From: Myxococcota bacterium
GTDB taxonomy: Bacteria; Myxococcota_A; Polyangia; Polyangiales; Houyiibacteriaceae
Reading direction: 5' to 3'
Assembly (NCBI GenBank): GCA_025453555.1
Contig: JALOQC010000198.1
Coordinates: 1 to 41,596, forward strand
DNA: 41,596 nucleotides
This document shows positions 33,093 through 41,241 of the stretch, one piece after another (positions within the stretch are counted from its first letter, which is position 1; each line of letters starts with the position of its first letter). Below the pieces are notes generated by a model. The model worked only from the letters and a program-made list of their open reading frames with translations, ran no database searches and had not been told where the DNA came from. The position numbers were made by a program, and so were the translations under genes.

Positions 33093-34448
33093 CTACGCCG
33101 GGCCCGACCGAGGGTCGATCCTCTGCGCCGCGAGCTCGACGTTGGGTTCGGAGCGCGCCGCCGACGTGGGCAACGTGATCGAGAACGTCGTGCCTCGACC
33201 GAGCGTGGAGTCGACCACGATGCGTCCCCGGTGCTCCTCGACGACCGCGCGCACCACGCTCAAGCCGAGGCCGGTGCCGCTCGCGCCTTTCGTCGTGAAG
33301 AACGGCGTGAACAATCGCGATTGATCGCTGGGCGCGATCCCGACGCCGTGATCGGAGACACGAAGCGTGGCTTCGCCTTCCGTCTCGGTGAGGACGACGT
33401 CGATGCGTCCGCCGTCCGGCATCGCGTCGCGCGCGTTCACGATGAGATTGAGAAGCATCTGCTGCAGGCGCGTCGCGTTGCCGCCGAGCGTCGCGTCGCC
33501 TTCGACGGCCGAGACGAGCTCGTAGCGTCGCAGCAGCGTCGACCGCACGAGCCGGACGGTGTCGTCGACGATCGTCGACAGGGAGACGAGCTCGCGTTCC
33601 GAGGACGACTCCGCGCGCGCCAGCCGGAGGACCCCACGCGTCATCGTGGACGCGAGCTCTACGGCCTCGTTCATCGAAGTGAGCGCGTCCGCGGTGAGCG
33701 CCGGCCGCTCGTGGGCCGCGACGTCACGCAGCATCGCGAGGTTGAGCTGGAGGATCGTCAGCAGGTTGTTCATGTCGTGCGCGACGCCCGCCGCGAGCTC
33801 GCCGAGCACCGCGAGGCGTTGGGTCGAGTCGCGATCGGCTTGGAGACGCACACGCTCCGTGACGTCCTCGATCATCACCAGCGCGCCCGCGGGCCCGTCT
33901 TCGTTCCAAGGCGCGACGCGCCAGCTCCACCAACGGTCTTCCCCCGGAACTCGTTCGGCTTCTCGGGTGGCGCGACCTCCTTCGGTGAGCGTTCGCCCGA
34001 TCGCGAGGGCGAGGTCCGCCGGCATCGCATCGAGCGTCGCTTCGGGAGGCGCGCCTCCGGTCGGGGCGAAGACGTGCCGCCACGTCGTGCTCGCGCGCAC
34101 CACTCTGCCGCGCTCGTCGAGCAGTGCGACCGCAGCGGGAACGTCGTCGATCAAGGAGTGGGTTTGCGCACGCTGCGTGCCGAGTCGGCTCAGGTGAAAG
34201 CGATCGGTCACCAGCAGCAGCAGCGCACCCCACAAGAACGGCACCGCGCCGGCCAGCGTGTCGCCGATGGGGTCCGCCCACGCGACCCCCTCCAGCTCCA
34301 GCAGGTCCATCGTCTGCTGAGCCAAGAGCGTCCCGAGGACGGTCACCACCGCCACTCGAATCGACATCGGGAGACCCGTCGCGCGCAGGGCCAGCACCAG
34401 GCCGAGCGCGAGCACGAGCGCGGTCGCCGTCTGGACCAGGAAGATCAT
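33093..34448 (-). CDS. Membrane sensor histidine kinase with PAS domain
   Basis: The 451-residue protein has three hydrophobic segments in the first 80 residues, a PAS-like domain at about 97-200 (IDDVPAAVALLDERGRVV to VMIEDVTERV), a HisKA domain with the phosphorylated His224 in AAGVAHDMNN, and an HATPase domain: N box NLIVNARDAMP, G1 SDHGVGIAP, F box FTPFFTTKG, G2 GTGLGLSVV. It lacks a receiver domain, and no response regulator gene is adjacent, so it is an orphan here. Its ATG overlaps the stop of the small upstream membrane protein (ATGA), suggesting they sense together. The HisKA type resembles NtrB-like kinases. Signal unknown. Confidence 0.94.
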   Translation of the reverse strand: MIFLVQTATALVLALGLVLALRATGLPMSIRVAVVTVLGTLLAQQTMDLLELEGVAWADPIGDTLAGAVPFLWGALLLLVTDRFHLSRLGTQRAQTHSLIDDVPAAVALLDERGRVVRASTTWRHVFAPTGGAPPEATLDAMPADLALAIGRTLTEGGRATREAERVPGEDRWWSWRVAPWNEDGPAGALVMIEDVTERVRLQADRDSTQRLAVLGELAAGVAHDMNNLLTILQLNLAMLRDVAAHERPALTADALTSMNEAVELASTMTRGVLRLARAESSSERELVSLSTIVDDTVRLVRSTLLRRYELVSAVEGDATLGGNATRLQQMLLNLIVNARDAMPDGGRIDVVLTETEGEATLRVSDHGVGIAPSDQSRLFTPFFTTKGASGTGLGLSVVRAVVEEHRGRIVVDSTLGRGTTFSITLPTSAARSEPNVELAAQRIDPRSGPA

Positions 34449-34726
34449 CGAGGCTCCGCGAGCGAGCGAGGGGCGGCGACGACCCAGCTCGTGATCGCCA
34501 CCGCGCTGGCGAAGTAGGCGAGGTGCTCGATCGCATCGAAGAACACGAAGAGGACGAAGTGCTCCACCACCGTCGCCGTCCACGCCACCAAGAGGAACGC
34601 GCCAGCGGTCGCGAGACGACGGTGCGCGGGCAAGCTCTGGAAGACCTCGCGCTTGAGGACGCTGACCAGCACGATCGCGACGCCGAGCGCGAGGTTCAGC
34701 AGCTCACGTTCCGAGTGTTCTCCCAC
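34445..34726 (-). CDS. Small membrane protein upstream of the histidine kinase
   Basis: The 93-residue product has three hydrophobic helices (LLNLALGVAIVLVSVL, LATAGAFLLVAWTATVV, and HFVLFVFFDAIEHLAYFASAVAITSWVV), with no known family. The start is inferred: the GTG at 34726 leads to a short polar N-terminus (GEHSEREL) before the first helix. Longer starts up to 34906 give an Arg/Ser-rich extension of no use. It is translationally coupled to the kinase gene and resembles the kinase's own N-terminal membrane part in style, so it may be a sensing partner. Confidence 0.7.
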   Translation of the reverse strand: MGEHSERELLNLALGVAIVLVSVLKREVFQSLPAHRRLATAGAFLLVAWTATVVEHFVLFVFFDAIEHLAYFASAVAITSWVVAAPRSLAEPR

Positions 34727-35017
34727 GGGCGAACGGTACGCCGTGGCGCGAGGTGGGCCAACGACGTGTGGCGACCGGACCTCCTTGCAGACGACGTCCC
34801 GAGCGGGCCACCGCGTGCGCGGAGCCGACCGACCGCGCGTGACCGACGCCGCGGGACGAGAGCACCTCCGTCGTGTCGGCGCGGAAGCGCGCGTTCGTGC
34901 CGACACACCGTTTCGAAGGCGACATGGGGAACGCTTCGGCCCTGGAGGCTTGGGTCCTGAATCTCCCCTGACGGCGGTGGACGCCCGGTCGTGCGGTCAG
35001 CTTCCCGGTCGGCTGGG

Positions 35018-35794
35018 TCAGCGGCCGACGAAGCGCTCCGCCAGCGCGAGCGCGCGCTCCACGTCCGCGTCCACCAACGCGTGCCCGCCCGGACGCAGCA
35101 CGTGCTCGTGCGCGCGACCCGCATCGAGCATCGCCCCGTGCAGCGCCTCCATCGTCTGCCGATGGTGTGGATCGTCCTCGCCCGCGACGAGCAACCACGG
35201 CGCCAGTGATGGATTCGCGCCGAGCTCACCGCGCAGTCCGCCTCCGACGACCGCCCACCCTTCGAGCTCGACGATCCGTTCGCTCGCGAGCGCAGCGACC
35301 GCGAACGCGCCGTTCGAGTACCCGAGCGCGACGCGCGGACGCGGCAGCGCGTCGAGCGGCCACGTCGCCGCGAGCTCGCGCAGCCGACCTCGCTGACGCA
35401 CCTCGATCGGCCAGCACACCGCCTCGTGCATCGACGGATCCCAATCGCAGTGTCCCCGCTCCCCCTGCACCACGAGCACCCCGAAGCCGCTCGCACGCGC
35501 GCGCTCGATCACCCGCGCGCGCGTGTCGAGCTCTCCGTCGCCGAACAAGAGCCCGTGCGCGAAGATCAGCGTGCCGCGTGGTGGTCCAGGCGGCGGCGCG
35601 TAGCAATGGCCGCCGTCGTCGACGTGCGCGTCGCTGCAGGGTGGTGGCGCCGACGAAGCGCGGATGCGGCGTTCCGGTTGGGGCTCCGGGGGCGCGGAGG
35701 CCTGCGAACGCGAAGGAGCCTCGCGGGTGGCGCATGCGAAGAGGAGAACGAGAAGGAGTCGCACGGCGGACCAACGCCCGAGCCCGAGGGTCAT
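35018..35794 (-). CDS. Alpha/beta hydrolase lipoprotein
   Basis: The 258-residue protein has a lipoprotein signal (VRLLLVLLFACATRE) and a Pro/Ala-rich linker of about 50 residues, then an alpha/beta hydrolase fold: GTLIFAHGLLFGDGE, nucleophile elbow GYSNG, acid in LLVAGEDDPHH and a C-terminal His in GGHALVD. The catalytic order Ser-Asp-His matches dienelactone hydrolase or esterase types. Five cysteines lie before and around the HCDWD segment. Substrate unknown; it would be anchored in the envelope. The ATG at 35794 is the first before the signal. It is divergent from the repeat-bearing membrane gene. Confidence 0.87.
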   Translation of the reverse strand: MTLGLGRWSAVRLLLVLLFACATREAPSRSQASAPPEPQPERRIRASSAPPPCSDAHVDDGGHCYAPPPGPPRGTLIFAHGLLFGDGELDTRARVIERARASGFGVLVVQGERGHCDWDPSMHEAVCWPIEVRQRGRLRELAATWPLDALPRPRVALGYSNGAFAVAALASERIVELEGWAVVGGGLRGELGANPSLAPWLLVAGEDDPHHRQTMEALHGAMLDAGRAHEHVLRPGGHALVDADVERALALAERFVGR

Positions 35795-35890
35795 TCGTTC
35801 GAGGATCGAGGGCCGAGCAGCGACACGACTCCGCGACGATCGGACCGCTCATCCCGGAGCCGCGGCATCGTGCGCTACGATGCCGTCTCG

Positions 35891-36397
35891 ATGTCGAGCG
35901 CCGAGCCCCCCGCCCCTCGCGCCCCTCGCGACCCCGCCCTTAGCGACCCCGTCCTTAGCGACCCCGTCCTTAGCGACCCCGTCCTTAGCGACCCCGTCCC
36001 TCGCGACCCCGTCCTTAGCGACCCCGTCCCTCGCGACCCCGCCCCTCGCGACCCCGCCCCTCGCGACCCCGCCCCCGCCGACCCCGCGCCGGCTTCGACC
36101 ACCGCGCCCCGCGTCGACGCTTGGGTCGTCGCCGCGCTCCTCACCCCCGTCGCGATCCCGGTCCTGCGACCGCTCGGGGACCACTCGACGTCGCTCGCGC
36201 TGCGCATGTCGCTCTTGCTCTGGATGTTGCTCACCCTCGTCGGAGGGTTCGAGCTGCTCACGTACAGCCGCGCACGGGCGAGCACGTGCAGGGTCGCGCG
36301 CTGGATCCTGGGCACCGTCGTGGCGCTCTTCATGGGCACCGTCGCGCTCAACCTCGTCTTCGGTCCGAGCGTCCTGCGGCTGATGACCCAGCGATGA
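35891..36397 (+). CDS. Membrane protein with a pentapeptide-repeat cytoplasmic tail, function unknown
   Basis: The 168-residue protein begins with a Pro/Ala-rich head, then about eleven units of a 5-residue repeat (RDPVL/SDPAP-like). Two or three hydrophobic segments follow: VVAALLTPVAIPVL, LRMSLLLWMLLTLVGGFELL, and ARWILGTVVALFMGTVALNLVF. No known domain. The membrane part is natural-looking, so the gene is probably real. The start ATG at 35891 is the nearest in frame; no clear ribosome site is seen. Repeat number may vary. Confidence 0.65.
   Translation: MSSAEPPAPRAPRDPALSDPVLSDPVLSDPVLSDPVPRDPVLSDPVPRDPAPRDPAPRDPAPADPAPASTTAPRVDAWVVAALLTPVAIPVLRPLGDHSTSLALRMSLLLWMLLTLVGGFELLTYSRARASTCRVARWILGTVVALFMGTVALNLVFGPSVLRLMTQR
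35929..36090 (+). repeat. Coding 15-base tandem repeat
   Basis: About eleven copies of CGACCCCGTCCTTAG-type units, mixing TCCTTAG, TCCCTCG and CCCCTCG variants, run head to tail inside the membrane protein gene. All units are 15 bases, so the reading frame is kept, in contrast to the other arrays in this window. The array encodes repeats of five residues. Confidence 0.9.
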
Positions 36398-36542
36398 CGA
36401 GCTTCTTCTTCGAGACGGAGGAGCCGCCGCCGCGACCCGGTCCCGACGTCTGAACGATGTCGAAGCGAGCCCGCGGTGGTCTGCCGTCGACGTTCGGCGC
36501 CCGATCAACTGACGTGGTACCGGCCGCTCGTCGAAGGCGCGC

Positions 36543-37961
36543 TCAATACGACGAGCTCATCCCCAGCGCGCCGTCACTCGACTCTTCACGCAGCATCGTC
36601 GCGAGCGCGTGCCGACCGATCCAACCCTCGAGCGGCTCCTCCGTGAACGACGACCCGGTCATGGCGGGTGCCTGCGTCACCACCGCGTCGCCGCCCTCGA
36701 ACGTGAGCGCGTAGCGGTAGCCCGTGGCCTCCGAGACCGGCGGCTCGCACTCGTCGCCCTCCTCGCAGCACCCCTCGTCGCGCTCGAAGTAGCTCGTCGC
36801 CTCGATCGGCAGCGCAGCGCAGCGGATCGCGTCGTCGACGAGCCCACACACCCATGCCTGCTGCTCGGCGCCACCGTTGCGCTCGCAGACCCCCATGTCC
36901 TCGTCGTTCTGTGTTCGACGCGCTTGGAGCACGGCCTCGGGCGCGCCGCCCGGGATCACGTCGACGAGCTCGAAGCGCTGCACTTCGTAGTCGGCGCTCA
37001 TGCCCATCGTGCCCGGGCTGTAGAGCGAGGCGATCGGCACCGCGCGCGCCCGTGCGCCCGCCTTCAGCACGAGCGTCACGTTCACGTCCGCGCCGAGTAC
37101 GATCACCGAGTGCTCGATCAGCCGCGCCTCGAAGTCGGCTGACCCCGCCGACTCGGTCGAGAAGTCACCGCTCGTCGCGCCCGTCGGCGTGCGGATGCGT
37201 TCTTCGATCTGGTCGCAGCTCTGAAGATCTCCGCGCGTGAAGCCGGCCCCGCCCTCCTCGCAATACGTGTCGCGGAGCCGGCGCGCGATCGCCTCGAACG
37301 AGCCCGTCAGCGCGACCGACGTCGTCTCCTCCACCGCGCCGAGCCCCTCGAGACGGCGCTGCACCGCCGCGTTCGGCCGCAGCGCGAGCGAGCGGGTCCA
37401 GACCTCGCGCGCATCGGCCTTGCGGCCCTTCGCCTCGTACACGAGCCCCGCGTTGAAGAGACACATCGCGACGGGGACCTTCAGCGCGTCGGGCGCATCG
37501 TTCGGCAGCCGACCGAGCGCGAGCTGGATCCAGCGCTCGGCTTCGTCGAGCTCTCCCGCGCGGAACGCGACGAACCCCGCTTCGCAGCGCAGCCGCGCGC
37601 TCGTGCCGTCGATCGCGAGCGCCCGCCGGAACTCCGCCAGCGCGGCCACGTGGTCTCTCGCGCGCGTCTTCGCACGCCCCTCGCGGATCGCCGCACGCAG
37701 CTCGCGACGTTGCGCGGGCGTGATCGTCGGGCGCGCGGGCGCTGCCGTCGGGCTCGCCGCGAGCGCGTTCGTGTTCGGTGCGCTCGGCGCGTTCGGCGCC
37801 TCGACCTCCGCGATGGCGCTCGGCGCAGGCGTGTCCTGCGCGCTCGTGCTCTCGGCCGGCGCCGTCGGACTCGTCGTAGGCGACGTGGGCCCTGCCGGCT
37901 CGTTCGAGCTCCCACACGCCAACCCCAGCGCCACGAGCACCGACATCGCCACGCGCGTCAT
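36543..37961 (-). CDS. TPR-containing lipoprotein, function unknown
   Basis: The 472-residue protein has a lipoprotein signal (MTRVAMSVLVALGLACGSS), an Ala/Pro/Thr linker to about residue 80, and two to three tetratricopeptide-like repeats at about 95-210 (AALAEFRRALAIDG, AFRAGELDEAERWIQLALGRLP, GRKADAREVWTRSLALRPN). The C-terminal 250 residues are beta-rich, with a Cys-rich patch (EGCCEEGDECEPP). TPRs bind proteins, so this may be an envelope scaffold. The ATG at 37961 opens the signal peptide. A 39-base motif shared with another minus-strand gene lies upstream. Confidence 0.85.
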   Translation of the reverse strand: MTRVAMSVLVALGLACGSSNEPAGPTSPTTSPTAPAESTSAQDTPAPSAIAEVEAPNAPSAPNTNALAASPTAAPARPTITPAQRRELRAAIREGRAKTRARDHVAALAEFRRALAIDGTSARLRCEAGFVAFRAGELDEAERWIQLALGRLPNDAPDALKVPVAMCLFNAGLVYEAKGRKADAREVWTRSLALRPNAAVQRRLEGLGAVEETTSVALTGSFEAIARRLRDTYCEEGGAGFTRGDLQSCDQIEERIRTPTGATSGDFSTESAGSADFEARLIEHSVIVLGADVNVTLVLKAGARARAVPIASLYSPGTMGMSADYEVQRFELVDVIPGGAPEAVLQARRTQNDEDMGVCERNGGAEQQAWVCGLVDDAIRCAALPIEATSYFERDEGCCEEGDECEPPVSEATGYRYALTFEGGDAVVTQAPAMTGSSFTEEPLEGWIGRHALATMLREESSDGALGMSSSY

Positions 37962-38377
37962 CCCGCGAAGCTACACCACCTCTCGCTCGGACGGCCCTCG
38001 TCCCGCAAACACGACCCCTGAGGCTCGCGGCGGATCCTCACGCGCGCAGTCGACGGCGAGCCTTTGCACCTCCGCGGTCGGCGTCGTGGCGTGTCCGAGC
38101 ACCAACTTGTCGTGAAGTGTCCCTAGAACGGCCGACCGCAGCCTCCTATCTTCCCGCCGCTCGAGAGGAGCTCGCGGAGAGCTCCCGCGACGGCATCGGG
38201 CGAGACGACTTCGCGTCTCAGACTCGTTGGCGAGCTCCGGCTCTTCGACGTGCCAGGTCACGTCGAATCGGCTGGAGAAGTCGGCGGCTGACCCCGCCGA
38301 CGCGGACGAGAAGAGGGGAATGAAGATCCCCTCCCGAGGTCCTCGAGCGTTTCGATGGTTCTGCGACGGAGTATCCG
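37962..38377. other. Divergent intergenic region upstream of TPR lipoprotein and a small lipoprotein
   Basis: No supported gene in these 416 bases. It contains the first copy of a 39-base repeated motif at 38086-38124 and GC-rich hairpins. Overlapping short open frames on both strands have no ribosome sites or recognisable product. Confidence 0.5.
38086..38124. repeat. 39-base shared motif, copy 1
   Basis: The sequence beginning GTGGCG and ending TTGTCGTGAAGTGTCCCT matches 39896-39934 at 34 of 39 positions. Both copies are upstream of a minus-strand gene start (here 125 bases before the TPR lipoprotein ATG). It may be a regulatory site or a dispersed repeat. Confidence 0.7.
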
Positions 38378-38971
38378 ATGTTCTCTCAAACAGCTCTCGT
38401 TCTCGTTCTGCTTCTCGTCGTTTTCACCGGTTGCTCGGACAGCAGCTCGGGCGCGGCCGCGACCGCGCCGACCGCACCGTCCGAAGGGGCTGCGACGGGC
38501 GAAGTGCTCCACTCCTTCGACGTCCAGACGGGAGGCATCCTCACGGGTGGAGAGATCGCTTTCGATCGGGCGAGCGGCGACGCCGTCGGAACGCTTCACG
38601 TGAGCGTGCGCGTGGCGAGCGCGGGCACGTACGAGGGTGGGCAGCCGCCCGAGGCCCACTTTCCGTTCCGCGTCCAGAGTGCGAACGTGGTCGTGCTCGG
38701 CCAGGAGATCACGCCGACGGTCCTGAGTGCTCCCGAGCGACTTCCCATCACGAACGGAGAGATCGCTCCGGTCGTGCTCCAGTTCCGAATCTCGAATCCG
38801 GCTCTCGGGGATTCGTGTGGCGGCACGATGGACGTCTCCGCCGCAGTCAACTACGGGCTCGGAGAGCTGGTGTCGCCGCGTCCGCTCGCGACCGGAACGG
38901 ACGTGACGGTCGGCGGCCGCGTCGACACGACCTCGGCCGGCACCGGATTCCTTCCCGTCCGCTGTCAGTGA
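38378..38971 (+). CDS. Lipoprotein, function unknown
   Basis: The 197-residue protein has a strong signal peptide with lipobox FTGC, then an Ala/Ser/Thr linker and a beta-rich mature domain (LHSFDVQTGGILTGGEIAFD, TLHVSVRVASAG, PVVLQFRISNPALGDSC). A Cys pair (DSCGG, PVRC) may form a disulphide. GGAG lies 7 bases before the ATG. No family is recognised. It stands alone, next to the E2-like gene but on the other strand. Confidence 0.82.
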   Translation: MFSQTALVLVLLLVVFTGCSDSSSGAAATAPTAPSEGAATGEVLHSFDVQTGGILTGGEIAFDRASGDAVGTLHVSVRVASAGTYEGGQPPEAHFPFRVQSANVVVLGQEITPTVLSAPERLPITNGEIAPVVLQFRISNPALGDSCGGTMDVSAAVNYGLGELVSPRPLATGTDVTVGGRVDTTSAGTGFLPVRCQ

Positions 38972-39028
38972 GCTCGGCGGGCGCGCGGACGTGAGAGCTC
39001 GGCTCGTTCCACGCCGCTCGAGCCGGGC

Positions 39029-39859
39029 TCACGACACCGCGGTGGCAGGTCCGTCGGTGTCGTCGGGCCAAGCCTCCAGGCGTTCACGGAGGAGCTCGAG
39101 CGAGCGCGCGCAATACAATCCGTCTTCGATGCGCTCGTCGAACGCGTACTTCACGGTGCAGACCTTGCGGAGCTCACCGCCGCGCTCGACCTCTCGCACC
39201 CGACCGAGCGCCGCGAAGATCGGACAGTTCCCCCACTCGTAGAGGTGGTGGTAGACCGCGTCGAGGCCGACCGAGCCCAGGTTGGCGACGAAGACCGAGC
39301 AATAGAGCGGGTCGGACTCGATCAGCGCCTTGGGGAGCAGGTTGCGCGCGTCGAGCCAACGCGCGAGGCCGATCAACCCGCGCAGGAGGAAGCTCGGCAG
39401 ACGGAGCAGGATCGAGAGCTCCTTGTCGGTCTGGTTCTTCTCGTTCGAGCGCCCCTCCTTCACCCCGCCGCCGAGTCGCTCGAGGTGCGAGGCGAAGTCC
39501 GCCGAGGGGTCGAAACGGCGTTTGATCGCCACCATGGCGGCGTCGTCCGAGAGAGACTTCTTCGCGGAGAACGACAGCTCGATCTCCTTGCGTTGATAGA
39601 GGCTCGAACCGCTCGTGAAACGATTGAGCCGAGGTCGCTCAGCGAGAACCTTCACCACGCAGTACGTGTAGAGGTGGAAGATCGTGAGCTTCTGCCCGGT
39701 CGCGCGGCGTGCCTCGCAGAACGCCTGCGCTCGCGTGACGTCGAGCTCCTGCTCGAAGAACACCGTCGCTCCCGCGCGGGTGGGAATCAGGAAGGGCATG
39801 ATCGCGCGCGTACCCGTCGTGCGGACCACGTCGCCGTCGAAACGTCGGAACCAAGGCAT
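39029..39859 (-). CDS. Stand-alone E2-like (CoA-dependent acyltransferase) protein with altered active-site motif
   Basis: The 276-residue protein matches the catalytic domain of 2-oxoacid dehydrogenase E2 acyltransferases (chloramphenicol acetyltransferase fold): IMPFLIPTRAGATVFFEQELDVT, KLTIFHLYTYCVVKVLAERPRLNRF, FVANLGSVGLDAVYHHLYEWGNCPIF. The lipoyl and subunit-binding domains are absent. The catalytic motif, normally DHRxxDG, reads FDERIEDG, so the His that acts as base is Glu. Such DER-type proteins form a separate group of unknown activity. It probably binds CoA or another acyl acceptor in the cytosol. The ATG at 39859 gives a natural start; upstream frame to 40027 overlaps the neighbour. 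Confidence 0.85.
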   Translation of the reverse strand: MPWFRRFDGDVVRTTGTRAIMPFLIPTRAGATVFFEQELDVTRAQAFCEARRATGQKLTIFHLYTYCVVKVLAERPRLNRFTSGSSLYQRKEIELSFSAKKSLSDDAAMVAIKRRFDPSADFASHLERLGGGVKEGRSNEKNQTDKELSILLRLPSFLLRGLIGLARWLDARNLLPKALIESDPLYCSVFVANLGSVGLDAVYHHLYEWGNCPIFAALGRVREVERGGELRKVCTVKYAFDERIEDGLYCARSLELLRERLEAWPDDTDGPATAVS

Positions 39860-39895
39860 GCCCAAGTGAAGCGCACCGCGCGCCTTCGCGGGGAG

Positions 39896-39934
39896 GTGGC
39901 GCGATCGAGCACCACGTTGTCGTGAAGTGTCCCT
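39896..39934. repeat. 39-base shared motif, copy 2
   Basis: Matches 38086-38124 at 34 of 39 positions. It lies 37 bases before the E2-like ATG (minus strand) and 35 bases before the GTG of the divergent peptidase gene, so it is placed to act on either gene. Confidence 0.7.
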
Positions 39935-39968
39935 CCCGCGGCTCTCGGGGCGGGACCAGTCTCCGGGC

Positions 39969-41126
39969 GTGTCCGACGTCCACTCCACCTTGCACTGGCT
40001 CGCCTCGCTCGCGCCCACGCGCCTCACGGGAACGCCCGAAGAACGCGCGGTCCAGGACGCGATCGCCGACCGACTGAAGCCCCACGGCTTCGAAGCGACC
40101 GTTCAGCCCTTCCGCTTCTCGCGCCACATCTACGGCTCGCTCGCGATGCACTTCGGGTTGGCGCTCGGCTTCCTTGCCGTCGGGCTCTACGTCCCGTGGC
40201 TTGGCGCGTTGGGGCACCTCGTGGTCGCGGTGAGCTTCTACTCCGAAGCGGTGCGACGGCGGCATCTGCTGCGCCTGCTCTGGCCTCGCGTCGCCACCCA
40301 GAACCTCATCCTCGTCAAGCCCGCCCGAGAGTCGCTGCGTCGCCGCGTCGTGCTCGTGGCCCACGTCGACTCCGCCTACACCGGGCTGATGTTTCATCCC
40401 GCGGTGCTCCGACAGATCGCGAAGCCCCCGCCGCGCGTGCTCTTCTTTCTCCAGAAGCAGCTTCTCCTGCCCTTCGTGTGTGTGCTGGTTCTGATGGGGC
40501 TCGAGGTGGCGCAGCCTCTCTTCGTTCCACCGCTCTGGCTGCTCGTCGTGCTCGCGGCTCCGATCGGGTTGGTCTTCTTCTTCAACGCCGACGTGGTCCT
40601 GCGAAACCGAGTCGTCCCGGGCGCGGCGGACAACCTCTCCGGTTGTGCCGCTCAGATCGTCGTCGGCGAGGAGACGTCGGTCCCGCCGGACGTCGAGCTC
40701 GTGTTGGTGTTCACGGGCGCGGAAGAAGCGGGAACGGGCGGCGCCGCGCACCTCGCGCGCACGTGTGGGTGGGATCCGTCGATCACCGACGTCGTGATCC
40801 TCGACACGCTCTCCAACGGCACGCTGCACCTGCTCGAGGAGGGCGAGATCTTCCCGGTGCCGATGCCCGAAGAGCTGGCTGCGAGTGCGCGCTCCGCCGC
40901 GCGTGCGGTCGGGGAGCCCGAGCCACGACCCTATCCGGTCCCGGCCGGGGCGACCGATGCGCTGCCCTTCCTCGTCGAAGGCTTTCGCGCGATCGCGCTC
41001 ACCTGCATCGACCCGGAGCAGCACGCGCCTCGGAACTACCATCACCCGAACGACACCGCCGACCGCGTGGACGAGGCGTCGACGCGGATCGCCCAAGCGA
41101 TGGTGCGTGAGCGGATGGCGCGCTGA
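39969..41126 (+). CDS. Membrane-associated M28-family zinc aminopeptidase
   Basis: The 385-residue protein has the M28 metallopeptidase residues: His and Asp in VAHVDSAYTG, Asp in GAADNLSG, Glu-Glu in TGAEEAGTGG, Asp in VVILDTL and His in YHHPNDTADRVD. Together they bind two zinc ions. Two hydrophobic segments at about 60-95 and two more around 165-215 suggest attachment to the membrane, with the catalytic parts flanking the second pair. It probably trims peptides at the envelope. The GTG at 39969 is chosen (MSDVHSTLHWL); a GTG at 39927 is also in frame. Confidence 0.88.
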   Translation: MSDVHSTLHWLASLAPTRLTGTPEERAVQDAIADRLKPHGFEATVQPFRFSRHIYGSLAMHFGLALGFLAVGLYVPWLGALGHLVVAVSFYSEAVRRRHLLRLLWPRVATQNLILVKPARESLRRRVVLVAHVDSAYTGLMFHPAVLRQIAKPPPRVLFFLQKQLLLPFVCVLVLMGLEVAQPLFVPPLWLLVVLAAPIGLVFFFNADVVLRNRVVPGAADNLSGCAAQIVVGEETSVPPDVELVLVFTGAEEAGTGGAAHLARTCGWDPSITDVVILDTLSNGTLHLLEEGEIFPVPMPEELAASARSAARAVGEPEPRPYPVPAGATDALPFLVEGFRAIALTCIDPEQHAPRNYHHPNDTADRVDEASTRIAQAMVRERMAR

Positions 41127-41241
41127 GGCGCGTCGGGCCCCGTGCGTCTCTTTCGCGCGCATCTCGCCCGGCCTCTCGCGCGACGACGAAGCGACGCCGC
41201 GAGTTGGACGCGCGCGTTCGACTTGTCATCCTCCGGCCGCG

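Noticed and set aside
31859-34517. Long plus-strand frames opposite the TSP3 repeat and kinase genes
   Set aside because: They are repeat-driven Arg- or Ser-rich shadows of the coding strand.
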